The notes under the pieces: generated by a model
Databases searched by the model: none
Told to the model about the DNA's origin: nothing
The model's input: the letters and a program-made list of their open reading frames with translations, nothing else
Assembly (NCBI GenBank): GCA_963773335.1
Contig: CAVZAT010000007.1
Location: forward strand, 248,001 to 312,000
Source: UBA4742 sp963773335
GTDB taxonomy: Bacteria; Actinomycetota; Acidimicrobiia; Acidimicrobiales; Acidimicrobilacustridaceae
Reading direction: 5' to 3'
Length of the DNA stretch: 64,000 nucleotides
Part shown: positions 44,337 to 57,193 of the stretch, piece by piece
Numbering within the stretch: the stretch's first letter is position 1
Layout of the letters: each line of letters opens with the position of its first letter
Translations under genes and position numbers: made by a program

Positions 44337-44600
44337 ATGCGCCGTTCGATCGACGACTATCCGTTCGACCCTGCCGACTACCCCGATCACTACGAGCGGG
44401 ACGAGCTCACCCCCATCTCGTGGGGCGTGGCCATCAGCGACGACTACGACGACGCCCAGGTTCGGGTGGTGCTCACCGTGGAGGAGGTCGGCCGCGCCGG
44501 AACGGGGTTGGTGGGCCACCTCAACCCGACCGTGGCTCGCCGTTTGCGCCTGGCTCTTCGCGACGCGCTGCGCGAGGTCGGCCAGGACCCCGGCGACTGA
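44337..44600 (+). CDS. Small acidic protein of unknown function
   Basis: An 87-residue protein: MRRSIDDYPFDPADYPDHYE, then LTPISWGVAISDDYDDAQVRVVLTVEEVGRAGTGLVGHLNP and a C-terminal helix TVARRLRLALRDALREVGQ. It looks like a small two-layer alpha/beta domain. I do not recognise a family. In-frame ATGs at 44316 and 44295, created by the tandem repeat, could add 7 or 14 residues (MLGSNGAMLGLNGG). It is divergent from hemE and stops 18 bases before the convergent patatin gene. Confidence 0.6.
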   Translation: MRRSIDDYPFDPADYPDHYERDELTPISWGVAISDDYDDAQVRVVLTVEEVGRAGTGLVGHLNPTVARRLRLALRDALREVGQDPGD

Positions 44601-44618
44601 CCTGCCCGTCCGGCGCGG

Positions 44619-45659
44619 TCAGTGGTCGGCGCCGGCCAGCAGGTCGAGGGTGTCCTGGTGATCCGGGTGGTCGAGTCGGGCTCGGACCGACTCGTAGGCG
44701 GCCCCGGCCACCAGCGGTCCCAGCTCCCGGTCGGGCAGATCGGATTGCAGGGCCAGCAGCTCGGTGCGGCTCGGTTCGATGACCAGCGTGGCCGCGCCCC
44801 GCTCGGCCACGCTGGCCACCTCGCGCTCCACCAGGCCGGCGAGCCACCCACGTGCCCGCCCGGCCAGCCCGCCCTGGTCAGTCCGCGCCTCGGGATCGAC
44901 CGACATGGGGGCCGACACGATGACCAGGTCGAAGGCCAGGGGGGCGACCACGTCGGCGTTGGTGGGGGAGTACACGGCACCGTCCAGGTAGCGGCCCGAG
45001 TCGAGTCTCACCGGGCGGTAGCGGCCGGGGACGGCAGAGGAGGCCTCGACCGCGGTGGCCAGGTCGTCCACCTCGACGTCGTCGCGGCCGAACACCACGC
45101 GTCGGGCGTCGCCGGTGCGGTAGGCCACGATCCAGGTGGGCTCGTCGGGCCAGCGGCCTCGAGCGGTGGCGCGGACCCGCTGGCCGATTCGATCGGTCGG
45201 CACCTGCCCCGCCGGGACCATGCCAGCCACGGCCACGCCCCAGCGGGTGGGACCGGCGCGCAGCAGCGCCGGGCCCACCAGCCATGGCGCGGCCGGCACG
45301 AACCGGCCGATCTGGTCGCGCCACGAGCCGGAGGAGGCGGCGGCGACCTCGTCGAGCGCGAAGGGACCGTCGACGTCGCCCACCAGCTCGGCGCCGGCCT
45401 CGGACAGGGGCCCTCCGGTGGCGCGGGCCAGCAGGTCGGGGGCCGACAACCCGCTGCGCAGCGAGGCGGCGGTGGAGGCGCCGGCTGAGGTGCCCACCAT
45501 GAGGTCGGCGGCGCGAGGGTCCCAACCGGTCGCGTCGACCAGGGCGGCCAGGGCGCCGGCGTGGAACGCGGCGCCGGCCACGCCCCCGGCGCCCAGCACC
45601 AACCCCACGGTGGTGCGGGCTCGGCGCCGGCCCGGCTCCTCGGTGTCGTCGGAGGTCAC
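44619..45659 (-). CDS. Patatin-like phospholipase
   Basis: A 346-residue serine-aspartate lipase. The oxyanion hole is GLVLGAGGVAGAAFHAGAL. The nucleophile is in LMVGTSAGASTAASL (Gly-x-Ser-x-Gly), and the dyad Asp is in SGRYLDGAVYSPTNADV (Asp-Gly-Ala). No signal peptide or TM segment is evident, so it acts in the cytoplasm or at the inner membrane face on phospholipid or neutral lipid. It converges with the small acidic protein gene and is divergent from the HelD-like gene. Confidence 0.92.
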   Translation of the reverse strand: MTSDDTEEPGRRRARTTVGLVLGAGGVAGAAFHAGALAALVDATGWDPRAADLMVGTSAGASTAASLRSGLSAPDLLARATGGPLSEAGAELVGDVDGPFALDEVAAASSGSWRDQIGRFVPAAPWLVGPALLRAGPTRWGVAVAGMVPAGQVPTDRIGQRVRATARGRWPDEPTWIVAYRTGDARRVVFGRDDVEVDDLATAVEASSAVPGRYRPVRLDSGRYLDGAVYSPTNADVVAPLAFDLVIVSAPMSVDPEARTDQGGLAGRARGWLAGLVEREVASVAERGAATLVIEPSRTELLALQSDLPDRELGPLVAGAAYESVRARLDHPDHQDTLDLLAGADH

Positions 45660-45804
45660 GGATCCATGCTGGCACGTGTTGCGGGCGGTGCTGACGGCGT
45701 CTGCGTCGGGGGGTGTCTGACGGGCGGCTCAGCCCGATAGGATTATCCATCCCCTCAACGGACTGGCTCGGTCCGTCGGGGTCGGTCCACCTGCAGAGGA
45801 GCCC

Positions 45805-47899
45805 ATGGCACACCCCGATCTCGAGGCGGAACAGGCCTACATCGATCGGGCCTACCAGTTCCTCGAGGACTCCCGCCAGGCGGCCACCCGGCTGAGCTCC
45901 ATGGTGGAGGTCGGCCGGGGCGGCACCGAACAGGCCCGCTTCGAGCGCGACGTCATCTGGGACACGATGCTGCATCGGTTGTCGCAGCTACACCTCGGTG
46001 ATGCATCATTGTGCTTCGGACGTATCGACGCGGTCGGCGACCCGACGCCGTACTACATCGGGCGGATCGCGGTGAGCGACGATCAGCAGGATCCGGTCAT
46101 CGTCGACTGGCGGGCCCCGGTGGCCGAGCCCTTCTACCGGGCCACGGGCAGCCACGACATGGGGCTGGCCCGGCGACGCCACTTCGCCACCCGGGGCCGC
46201 GTGCTGCTCGATCTCGAGGATGAGCTCTTCGGCGACGCGGCCGCGGCCCTCGGGCTCGACCCTTCGGCCGCGCCCAACGGCATCTCGGGCCACGGCGCGC
46301 TCGATCTCGGCGCTGGAGACGTCGCGTTCGGGCAAGTTGGGCGACATCGCCGCCACCATCCAGGGCGAGCAGGACGAGATCATCCGAGCCGAGCTGCCGG
46401 GGGTGCTGGTGGTGCAGGGCGGGCCCGGCACCGGCAAGACCGTGGTGGCGCTGCACCGCGCCGCCTACCTGCTCTACACCTACCGTTTCCCGCTCGAGGG
46501 CCAGGGGGTGCTGGTGGTGGGCCCCAACCGGCTCTTCCTGGGCTACATCGAACAGGTGCTGCCCTCGTTGGGGGAGGCGGGGGTGGAGCTGGCGGTGCTC
46601 GCCGACCTGGTGGACGACGTGCGGGTCCAGGGCCGCGACACCCGCCTCACCGCCCGGGTGAAGGGCGACCTGCGCATGGTCAAGGTGCTGCGCCGGGCGG
46701 TGCACGACCGCCAGCGCCCGCTGCGACGTGACCTGGTCGTGGGCTACGGCCTCACCAACCTGCGCATGACCGTGGCGGAGAGCGAGCACATCGTCGGAGA
46801 GGCCCGCCGGCGCTTCCATCGTCACAACGCTGGGCGTCGCTTCGTGGAGGCCGAGGTGTTCGGGACGCTGGCCCGCTCGGCTCGTGAGGACCTGTCGGTG
46901 GCCACCGTGCGCGATCGGGTGCGGAGCACGCCCGAGGTGCGCGAGGCCTTGGAGTGGATGTGGCCGGTGCTGACCCCGGCGCAGCTGCTCCACGACCTGT
47001 TCGGCTCGCGTGCGCTGCTGCGAAACGCCGGGCGCCGGCTGCTCTCCGACGACGAGTGGGCGGCACTGATGCGACCGCGCTCCGAGACCGTCGACCAGGT
47101 GGCCTGGACCAACGACGACGCCCCACTGCTCGACGAGTCCCGGGCCCTGCTCGGGCCCAAGCCCCGGGTGCGCCGTCCGGGTGCCGATCCGGCCGACGAC
47201 GAGGTGCGCACCTACGGCCACATCGTGGTGGACGAGGCGCAGGACCTGTCACCCATGCAGCTGCTGATGCTGGAGCGGCGGTCCCTCAACGGCTCGATGA
47301 CGGTGGTGGGCGACATCGCCCAGTCCACCGGAGAGTGGGCCCACGCCAACTGGCAGGAGATCCTCGATCATCTCCCCGACCGGCGCCCGGCCCGGCGCGC
47401 CGAGCTCACCGTTGGCTACCGGCTGCCGGCGCCCAACATGGCGCTGGCCTCGCGGGTGCTGGCCGTGGCCGATCCCGACCTGAAGCCTCCCAGGTCGATC
47501 CGCGAGGACGGCGAGGCGCCCCGCATCCTGCGGACGGCGCCCGACGATCTGGCCCAGCGCGTGGTGGCGGTGGCCATCGAGGAACTCGAAGCGGTGGGCG
47601 CCGGCAACGTGGCCGTGATCGTCCCCGCCTCGATGGTGGACCGGGTGTCGGATGCCTTCACGCTCGCCGGTCGAGAGTTCGGCCGGGCCACCCGCCACGG
47701 CCTCGACGCCCAGATCACCGTGGTGCCGGTCGGTCTGGTCAAGGGTCTCGAGCTCGACGCCTCCGTGGTGGTCGAGCCGTCCGCCATCGTCGAGGAGGAG
47801 GCCCAGGGCTTGCGCGCCCTGTATGTGGCCCTCACCCGGGCCACCAAGCGATTGGCCATCGTCCACGCCGCCGAGCTGCCCGAGGCCCTCCAGGAGTAG
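45805..47899 (+). CDS. HelD/UvrD-like superfamily 1 helicase (RNA polymerase-associated type), one frameshift
   Basis: About 697 residues after discounting one G near 46288 (2095 nt minus 1 is 698 codons). It starts MAHPDLEAEQAYIDRAYQFL. The N-terminal arm is a coiled region and is followed by YIGRIAVSDDQQDPVIVDWRAPVAEPFYRAT, a HelD hallmark. Walker A is VVQGGPGTGKTVVALHRAAYLL, motif II is HIVVDEAQDLSPMQL, motif III VVGDIAQSTGEWA, and motif VI RALYVALTRATKRLAI. HelD proteins pull stalled RNA polymerase off DNA and can give rifamycin tolerance. The start has a GAGGAG-type site; TAGGAT at 45738-45743 is a possible -10. Confidence 0.88.
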
Positions 47900-47933
47900 C
47901 CGCTCGAGGGAGAGTTGCCGATCAGGTTCGAAA

Positions 47934-48012
47934 GGCGGAGCCTGCCAGGGCGGAGCCGCTTGATCGATGACACCCGGATGGGCGAAGCCCGCCCGAGGGA
48001 GGCTTGCCGACC
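47934..48012 (-). repeat. Convergent-gene intergenic repeat, copy B
   Basis: On the minus strand it reads GGTCGGCAAGCCTCCCTCGG, then a GGGC-TTC-GCCC hairpin, ATCCGGGTGTC, and AAGCGGCTCCGCC, ending in a second GGCTCCGCC. It lies between the converging HelD-like and IdeR-like stop codons. It is the best-formed copy of the family. Confidence 0.75.
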
Positions 48013-48019
48013 AGCGGGC

Positions 48020-48691
48020 TCAGGGAGTCGTCGTGACCAGGATGCGGGTGCTGGCGAAGATGCCGATGCCCACGTGCTGGCCGTCCACCTCGACGGTGCG
48101 GGTGCCGTCGGGCGACGCCGAGGTCACCTCGCCCCGGGTGCCGGGGACCAGGTGCGACTCTTCCAGGAAGGCGAGCAGTCCGGGGGCGAACTCGAGCTCC
48201 TCGGGGATGCGCGACACCTCGAAGCGGTCACCCACCGCCAGGCCGTCGAGCGGGACGGCGTCGGGGGCCTGGTAGTTCGAGCCGGGGATGGGGTTGCCGT
48301 GCGGGCAGGTGGTGGGTTCGCCCAGCAGGCGCACCAGCGCGGCCTCGACGGGGTCGGAGATCACGTGCTCCCACTTGCCGGCCTCGGCATGCGCGTCGGC
48401 CCACGACAGCTCGAGGATGTCGGTGAGGAAGCGCTCGGCCAGGCGGTGCCGGCGCACCACGCTCTCGGCCAGGCCCAGGCCGTCGTCGGTGAGGCGGATG
48501 GCCCGGTCGACGGTCACCAGGCCCTGCTGCTGCATCCGGTGGATCATCTCGGACACCGCCGGGCGGGACACGTCGAGCCGTTCTGCGATGCGGGCCTGGA
48601 TGACGTCCACGTCGTCTTCGCGCAGCTCGAAGATCGTCTCGCAGTACTCCTCGAAGGCCGGGTGGTACTCGGGCGTCTTGTAGGTCGGCAC
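48020..48691 (-). CDS. DtxR/IdeR family metal-dependent repressor
   Basis: A 223-residue regulator. The N-terminal winged helix is clear (EEYCETIFELREDDVDVIQARIAERLDVSRPAVSEMIHRMQQQGLV). The metal-binding dimer domain follows with ELSWADAHAEAGKWEHVISDPVEAAL and the IdeR-type Cys-Pro-His-Gly-Asn-Pro-Ile-Pro-Gly motif. A C-terminal FeoA/SH3-like domain (VGDRFEVSRIPEELEFAPGLL) closes it. With Fe(II) it should repress iron uptake and control storage, and may influence the nearby heme genes. An iron rather than manganese role is inferred from the CPHGNPIPG block. Confidence 0.92.
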   Translation of the reverse strand: MPTYKTPEYHPAFEEYCETIFELREDDVDVIQARIAERLDVSRPAVSEMIHRMQQQGLVTVDRAIRLTDDGLGLAESVVRRHRLAERFLTDILELSWADAHAEAGKWEHVISDPVEAALVRLLGEPTTCPHGNPIPGSNYQAPDAVPLDGLAVGDRFEVSRIPEELEFAPGLLAFLEESHLVPGTRGEVTSASPDGTRTVEVDGQHVGIGIFASTRILVTTTP

Positions 48692-48892
48692 GACTGGAGT
48701 GTACGGCGAGCACCCCTCCTCGTCACCGCCCGAACGAGGCGACCGATGGTGACCGACGACAGCTGGTCGATCCGGACAACAGCAGCCGCGGCAGTGGTCT
48801 TCGCCGGCGGCGAGCGGACGACGCGAGCAAGTCGGTGGGCCACGTCGCGGCGCCCGGGGCCGGCGTCACACCCCGCCGGTAGCGTTGATCCG

Positions 48893-53551
<4,659 letters not shown>

Positions 53552-53617
53552 CCGAGGCGCCGGACTCGGCGCCGAGCGTCCCTCCATCCTGCTGACCGGC
53601 TCCTCCGCCCTGCCCGA

Positions 53618-53662
53618 CCGCCTCCGGGCACGTCTGACCACCGATTCGGTGGTGGCTCGTGC
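53618..53662. repeat. Second copy of the hairpin repeat, one arm degenerate
   Basis: Bases 53625-53643 are identical to 8247-8265. The partner arm (GGTGGTGGCTCGTGCC) is mutated relative to the perfect hairpin at 8245-8289, leaving an interrupted stem. It lies between lhr and nei, which run in the same direction. Confidence 0.65.
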
Positions 53663-53739
53663 CGGGAACGCGCCGGCGAACGTCGCGGACCGCCGTGATG
53701 CATGCCGGAACCGCCACCCCGGCGCCCTACCCTGGGCTG

Positions 53740-54546
53740 GTGCCCGAGGGTGACACCATCCACCGGTTGGCCGACCGTCTGGGCGCGGTGCTGGCTGGCC
53801 AGGACCTGGTCCGGATGGAGCTGGCTCGGTCGTCGCGAACCGGCATCGGTCCGCCGCCGCCCGGGACCCGGGTCGAGTCGGTCGAGGCCCAGGGCAAGCA
53901 CCTGCTGATCCGGTTCGCCAACGGCGTGACCCTCCGCAGCCACCTGCGCATGAACGGACGGTGGCTGGTGTGTCCCGCCGGCCAGCGCTGGGACCGTCCC
54001 CGGCACCGCATGCGCGCCGTGGTGGCCGTCGATGGATGGGAGGCCGTCTGCTTCGACGCACCCGTGGTCGAGCTCGAGCGACACCCGGCCACCCATCACC
54101 TGGGTCCGGACCTGGCCGGACCGGATCCCGACCTGGCCGTCTGCGTGACCCGGCTGGCCACCCTGGCCGAACCCGACACGACCGTGGCCGAGGCCCTCCT
54201 CGACCAGCGAGTCGCCTGCGGGGTGGGCAACGTCTTCCAGAGCGAGGTCTGCTTCGTCTGTGGCGTCGATCCCCGCACACCGGTGGGGGCCATCGACCGG
54301 GACACCCGAGCCGACCTGTTGGCCACCGCCCACCGCCTGCTTCGAGCCAACCTGGGGACCGGACCCCGGACCACGGTGGACGCGCCACGCCCCGGCCCCA
54401 CCGGCAGCCGGCGTACCGGGGCCCTGGCCGTCTACGGCCGGGCCGGGAGGCCGTGTCGCAGTTGCGGCACCCGCATCCAGGTGGCGCGGACCGGGCGACA
54501 CGCACGCGTCACGTACTGGTGTCCGACCTGTCAACCGCCAGGCTGA
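53740..54546 (+). CDS. nei: Endonuclease VIII-like DNA glycosylase (Nei)
   Basis: A 268-residue Fpg/Nei enzyme that excises oxidised bases and cuts the abasic site. The mature N-terminus is Pro-Glu-Gly-Asp-Thr-Ile-His-Arg: Pro2 forms the Schiff base and Glu3 is catalytic, so the GTG at 53740 is fixed. KHLLIRFANGVTLRSHLRMNGRW gives the Lys and beta-strand. The H2TH element contains CGVGNVFQSEVCFVCGV. The C-terminal zinc finger (CRSCGTRIQVARTGRHA ... YWCPTC) is intact. It lies after lhr, a plausible repair neighbour. Confidence 0.93.
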   Translation: MPEGDTIHRLADRLGAVLAGQDLVRMELARSSRTGIGPPPPGTRVESVEAQGKHLLIRFANGVTLRSHLRMNGRWLVCPAGQRWDRPRHRMRAVVAVDGWEAVCFDAPVVELERHPATHHLGPDLAGPDPDLAVCVTRLATLAEPDTTVAEALLDQRVACGVGNVFQSEVCFVCGVDPRTPVGAIDRDTRADLLATAHRLLRANLGTGPRTTVDAPRPGPTGSRRTGALAVYGRAGRPCRSCGTRIQVARTGRHARVTYWCPTCQPPG

Positions 54547-54628
54547 CCGTCGAACCAACCTGTGACCCGACCGGACATCTCCCGCGAACCTGTTGGAGGT
54601 GACCGCGGAGCCCCTCCATGATGGGTCG

Positions 54629-55933
54629 ATGAGCACACGACCGCACGTGGTGATCGTGGGCGCCGGCTTCGGCGGTCTCACCGCGGCCAAGCGACTGGAA
54701 CGCGAGCACGTCGACGTCACCCTCGTCGATCGGCACAACTACCACTCGTTCCAGCCGCTCCTCTACCAGGTGGCCACCGCCGGGCTGAACCCGGCCGACG
54801 TGGGCTACGCCGTGCGCGGCCTGTTCCGTCGCCAGCAACGGGTGCTGTTCCGCAAAGCGCAAGTGACCGGGGTCGACTGGGACGGCCGCCGGCTCCTGCT
54901 ACGCGACGAGCCCCCGATGGCCTTCGACCACCTCGTCCTGGCCGCCGGCTCGTCCACCAACTACTTCGGCGTCCCGGGTGCCGAGCAGTTCGCCTTCCCG
55001 CTCTACGGCCTGGAGGACGCGGAGCGGGTGCGCAACCACCTGCTCAGCCTGTTCGAGGCGGCCGAGGCGGTGCCCGAACTGCTCGACGACGGCGTGCTCA
55101 ACCTCGTGGTGGTCGGTGGCGGCCCGACCGGGGTGGAAGTGGCCGGCGCGGTGGTCGAGCTGGTGGACAAGGTGCTGCGCCAGGACTTCCACGACCTCGA
55201 CGTGCGCCGGGCCCGGGTGGTGCTCATCGAGCAGGGGCCGCACCTGCTCGCGCCCTTCAGCGAGCACAGCCGCCGCTACGCCCGACGCGTGCTCGAGGCC
55301 CGTGGCGTCGAGGTACGCCTGAACGCGGCGGTGACCGCGGTGGCGGCCGATCACCTGACCCTCGACGACGGCACCGTGCTGCGCACCCGACTGGTGCTGT
55401 GGGCCGCGGGGGTGAAGGCGTCCATGCTGGCCGACGACCTCGCCGTGACCCGGGGCCGTGGTGGCCGTCTCGTCGTGGCGCCCGACCTGTCGGTGCCCGG
55501 ACAACCAGACGTCTACGCCGTCGGCGACCTGGCCGACATCGACGACGGCCAGGGTGGCCGACTCCCGCAGCTGGCCCAGGTGGCCATGCAGGGTGGCAAC
55601 CACGCCGCCGAGCAGATCCTGGCCACCATCGCCCGGCGGCCGCGCACGGCGTTCCGCTATCGCGACAAGGGCATCATGGCCACCATCGGGCGTCGCGCCG
55701 CGGTCGCCGAGTTGCCAGTGGGCGTCAACCTCACCGGTCCCCTGGCCTGGTTCGCGTGGCTGGGCCTGCACCTCGTCTATCTCATCGGCGTGCGCAACCG
55801 CGTGTCGGTGGTCCTCAATTGGGCCTGGAACTACCTCACCTGGGACCGGGGGCCCCGACTCATCCTGCGCCCCGAGGTGCTCCCGCATGCACCCCACCCG
55901 CTCTCTGATCTACCGGGGGAGGATCCCGGCTAG
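54629..55933 (+). CDS. Type II NADH dehydrogenase-like FAD oxidoreductase
   Basis: A 434-residue NDH-2-type flavoprotein. FAD site: HVVIVGAGFGGLTAAKRLE. The NADH site is NLVVVGGGPTGVEVAGAVVEL. DRHNYHSFQPLLYQVATAGLNPADV and VYAVGDLADI follow the family, and AQVAMQGGNHAAEQIL lines the quinone side. The C-terminal hydrophobic part (LAWFAWLGLHLVYLIGVRNRVSVVLNWAWNYL) anchors it to the membrane. It should oxidise NADH and reduce quinone without pumping protons. The ATG at 54629 is chosen; a GTG upstream adds 12 unlike residues. Confidence 0.92.
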   Translation: MSTRPHVVIVGAGFGGLTAAKRLEREHVDVTLVDRHNYHSFQPLLYQVATAGLNPADVGYAVRGLFRRQQRVLFRKAQVTGVDWDGRRLLLRDEPPMAFDHLVLAAGSSTNYFGVPGAEQFAFPLYGLEDAERVRNHLLSLFEAAEAVPELLDDGVLNLVVVGGGPTGVEVAGAVVELVDKVLRQDFHDLDVRRARVVLIEQGPHLLAPFSEHSRRYARRVLEARGVEVRLNAAVTAVAADHLTLDDGTVLRTRLVLWAAGVKASMLADDLAVTRGRGGRLVVAPDLSVPGQPDVYAVGDLADIDDGQGGRLPQLAQVAMQGGNHAAEQILATIARRPRTAFRYRDKGIMATIGRRAAVAELPVGVNLTGPLAWFAWLGLHLVYLIGVRNRVSVVLNWAWNYLTWDRGPRLILRPEVLPHAPHPLSDLPGEDPG

Positions 55934-55983
55934 GGTCGACCACCGATCCGCGACCACCATCCGCGACCACCGAGGGGGATCTC

Positions 55984-56367
55984 GTGGCGGCGACTGCTGA
56001 GCAGATCAACACCACCATCGACCGCTACGTCGAGGCGTTCAGCCAGGGCGACAAGGACGGGTACCTGGGCGTGTTCGCCGCCGGTGCCACGGTGGAGGAT
56101 CCGGTGGGCAGCGATGTGGCCACCGGAGCCTCCGAGATCGGCGCGTTCTGGGACGGGGTGCGGGGCATGACGCCCAACGTCACGCTGGTGAAGACGGGCG
56201 CGCCGCGGATCGCCGCGGGGGAGGCGGCTTGGAGCCTGCGGGCCATCGCCGACATGGGTGGGGCCAAGATGGCGGTGGACATCATCGACGTCATGGCTTT
56301 CGACGACAATGGGCAGATCACCTCCCTGCGGGCCTTCTGGGACATGGCCGAGATGGCGCCCATCTGA
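55984..56367 (+). CDS. SnoaL-like / ketosteroid isomerase family protein
   Basis: A 127-residue NTF2-like protein, starting at a GTG. The pattern INTTIDRYVEAFSQGDKDGYLGVFAAGATVEDPVGSD is typical of delta-5-3-ketosteroid isomerase relatives, with the Tyr and Asp near the start. A second acidic patch is in MAVDIIDVMAFDDNGQITSLRAFWDM. It may isomerise a steroid-like or other ketone; the substrate is unknown. It lies after the NDH-2-like gene and converges with the LuxR-type regulator. Confidence 0.83.
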   Translation: MAATAEQINTTIDRYVEAFSQGDKDGYLGVFAAGATVEDPVGSDVATGASEIGAFWDGVRGMTPNVTLVKTGAPRIAAGEAAWSLRAIADMGGAKMAVDIIDVMAFDDNGQITSLRAFWDMAEMAPI

Positions 56368-56378
56368 TTTGGCCCTCC

Positions 56379-56450
56379 GGTCGGCAAGCCTGGCCGCGGG
56401 TGCTTCGCCATCCGGGTGTCGCCTCGTGAGCGGCTCCGCTCTGCTCCGCC
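56379..56450 (+). repeat. Convergent-gene intergenic repeat, copy C
   Basis: Starts GGTCGGCAAGCCTGGCCGCG, then GTGCTTCGCCATCCGGGTGTC and AGCGGCTCCGCTCTGCTCCGCC. It lies between the converging SnoaL/KSI and regulator stop codons. A partial unit at 56455-56487 (GGTCGGCAAGGCTCCCTGCG...) follows immediately. Confidence 0.7.
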
Positions 56451-56454
56451 GCCC

Positions 56455-56487
56455 GGTCGGCAAGGCTCCCTGCGGGCGGCCTGGCAG
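56455..56487 (+). repeat. Partial second unit of the intergenic repeat
   Basis: This unit repeats the first 30 bases of copy C, including GGTCGGCAAGG and CCCTGCGGGCGGCC, then breaks off. Its position directly after copy C suggests tandem duplication of the element's 5' half. Confidence 0.5.
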
Positions 56488-56502
56488 CCCACGCCTTCCG
56501 GA

Positions 56503-57172
56503 TCAGGCGCCCAGGCCCAGGCGACGGGTGTCGTCGTGGTGTCGGAACACCTTCTCGACCACGATGCCGGCGTGCACCTTCACCACATGTTCGGTGACGC
56601 CGTGCAGGGCGGCGATGGCGGCCGGGGACGCCCCGGACGCGATGCGGCGCACCACCTCCAGCTCGGTGGGGCTCAGCTCTGGGGCGCGCAGCGGGCTGGG
56701 CTCGCGGTTGAGCCACCCGACCTCGTCCACCAGCCGGCCTGCCCACCCGGGCGTGAGCGCACCCTCGCCCCGGGCCGCGCCGGCCACCACCGCGGTCACG
56801 GGACTCACCGGGTCCGACCACAGGTAGCAGCCGACTGCGCCGGCACGGACGCTGGCGTAGGCCCGATCGTCGTCCTCGTCAGCCACGGCCAGCACCCGCA
56901 CCGCCGGGTGGGCTTCGCGAAGCGTGGCGATGAGCTCGAGGCCCGACGGCTGGGGGGCCAGGTCGATGTCGATCATGGCCACGTCGGGGTTGGTTCGGGC
57001 CACCGCGTCGGGCACCTCCGAGGTCTGCTCGAACCCGGCGATCACCGTGAACCGGTCGTCGGCCGAGAGCCAGCCGGACCAGCGATTCACGGTCGGCGGC
57101 CCGACGGTGGGCCACCAACACGGTGACCGGCTCCGGCGGCCGCGCCAGCTCCGGGATCGAATCGGTGCTCAT
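56503..57172 (-). CDS. LuxR/NarL-type response regulator-like protein, one frameshift
   Basis: About 222 residues after discounting one base near 57065-57072 (670 nt minus 1 is 223 codons). The receiver-like domain has VTVLVAHRRAADRESLVRLAL, a phospho-acceptor Asp candidate in DVAMIDIDLAPQPSGLELI, and VRVLAVADEDDDRAYASVRAGAVGCYL. The LuxR helix-turn-helix is LSPTELEVVRRIASGASPAAIAALHGVTEHVVKVHAGIVVEKVFRH. The first acidic pocket looks altered (AHRRAADRE rather than paired Asp), so phosphorylation is uncertain. No histidine kinase is adjacent. Confidence 0.82.
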
Positions 57173-57193
57173 GGCCCGAGAGTGTGCCAGACA

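Noticed and set aside
44231..44337. CRISPR array
   Set aside because: Units are contiguous 21-22 bp tandem repeats without spacers, and no cas genes are nearby.
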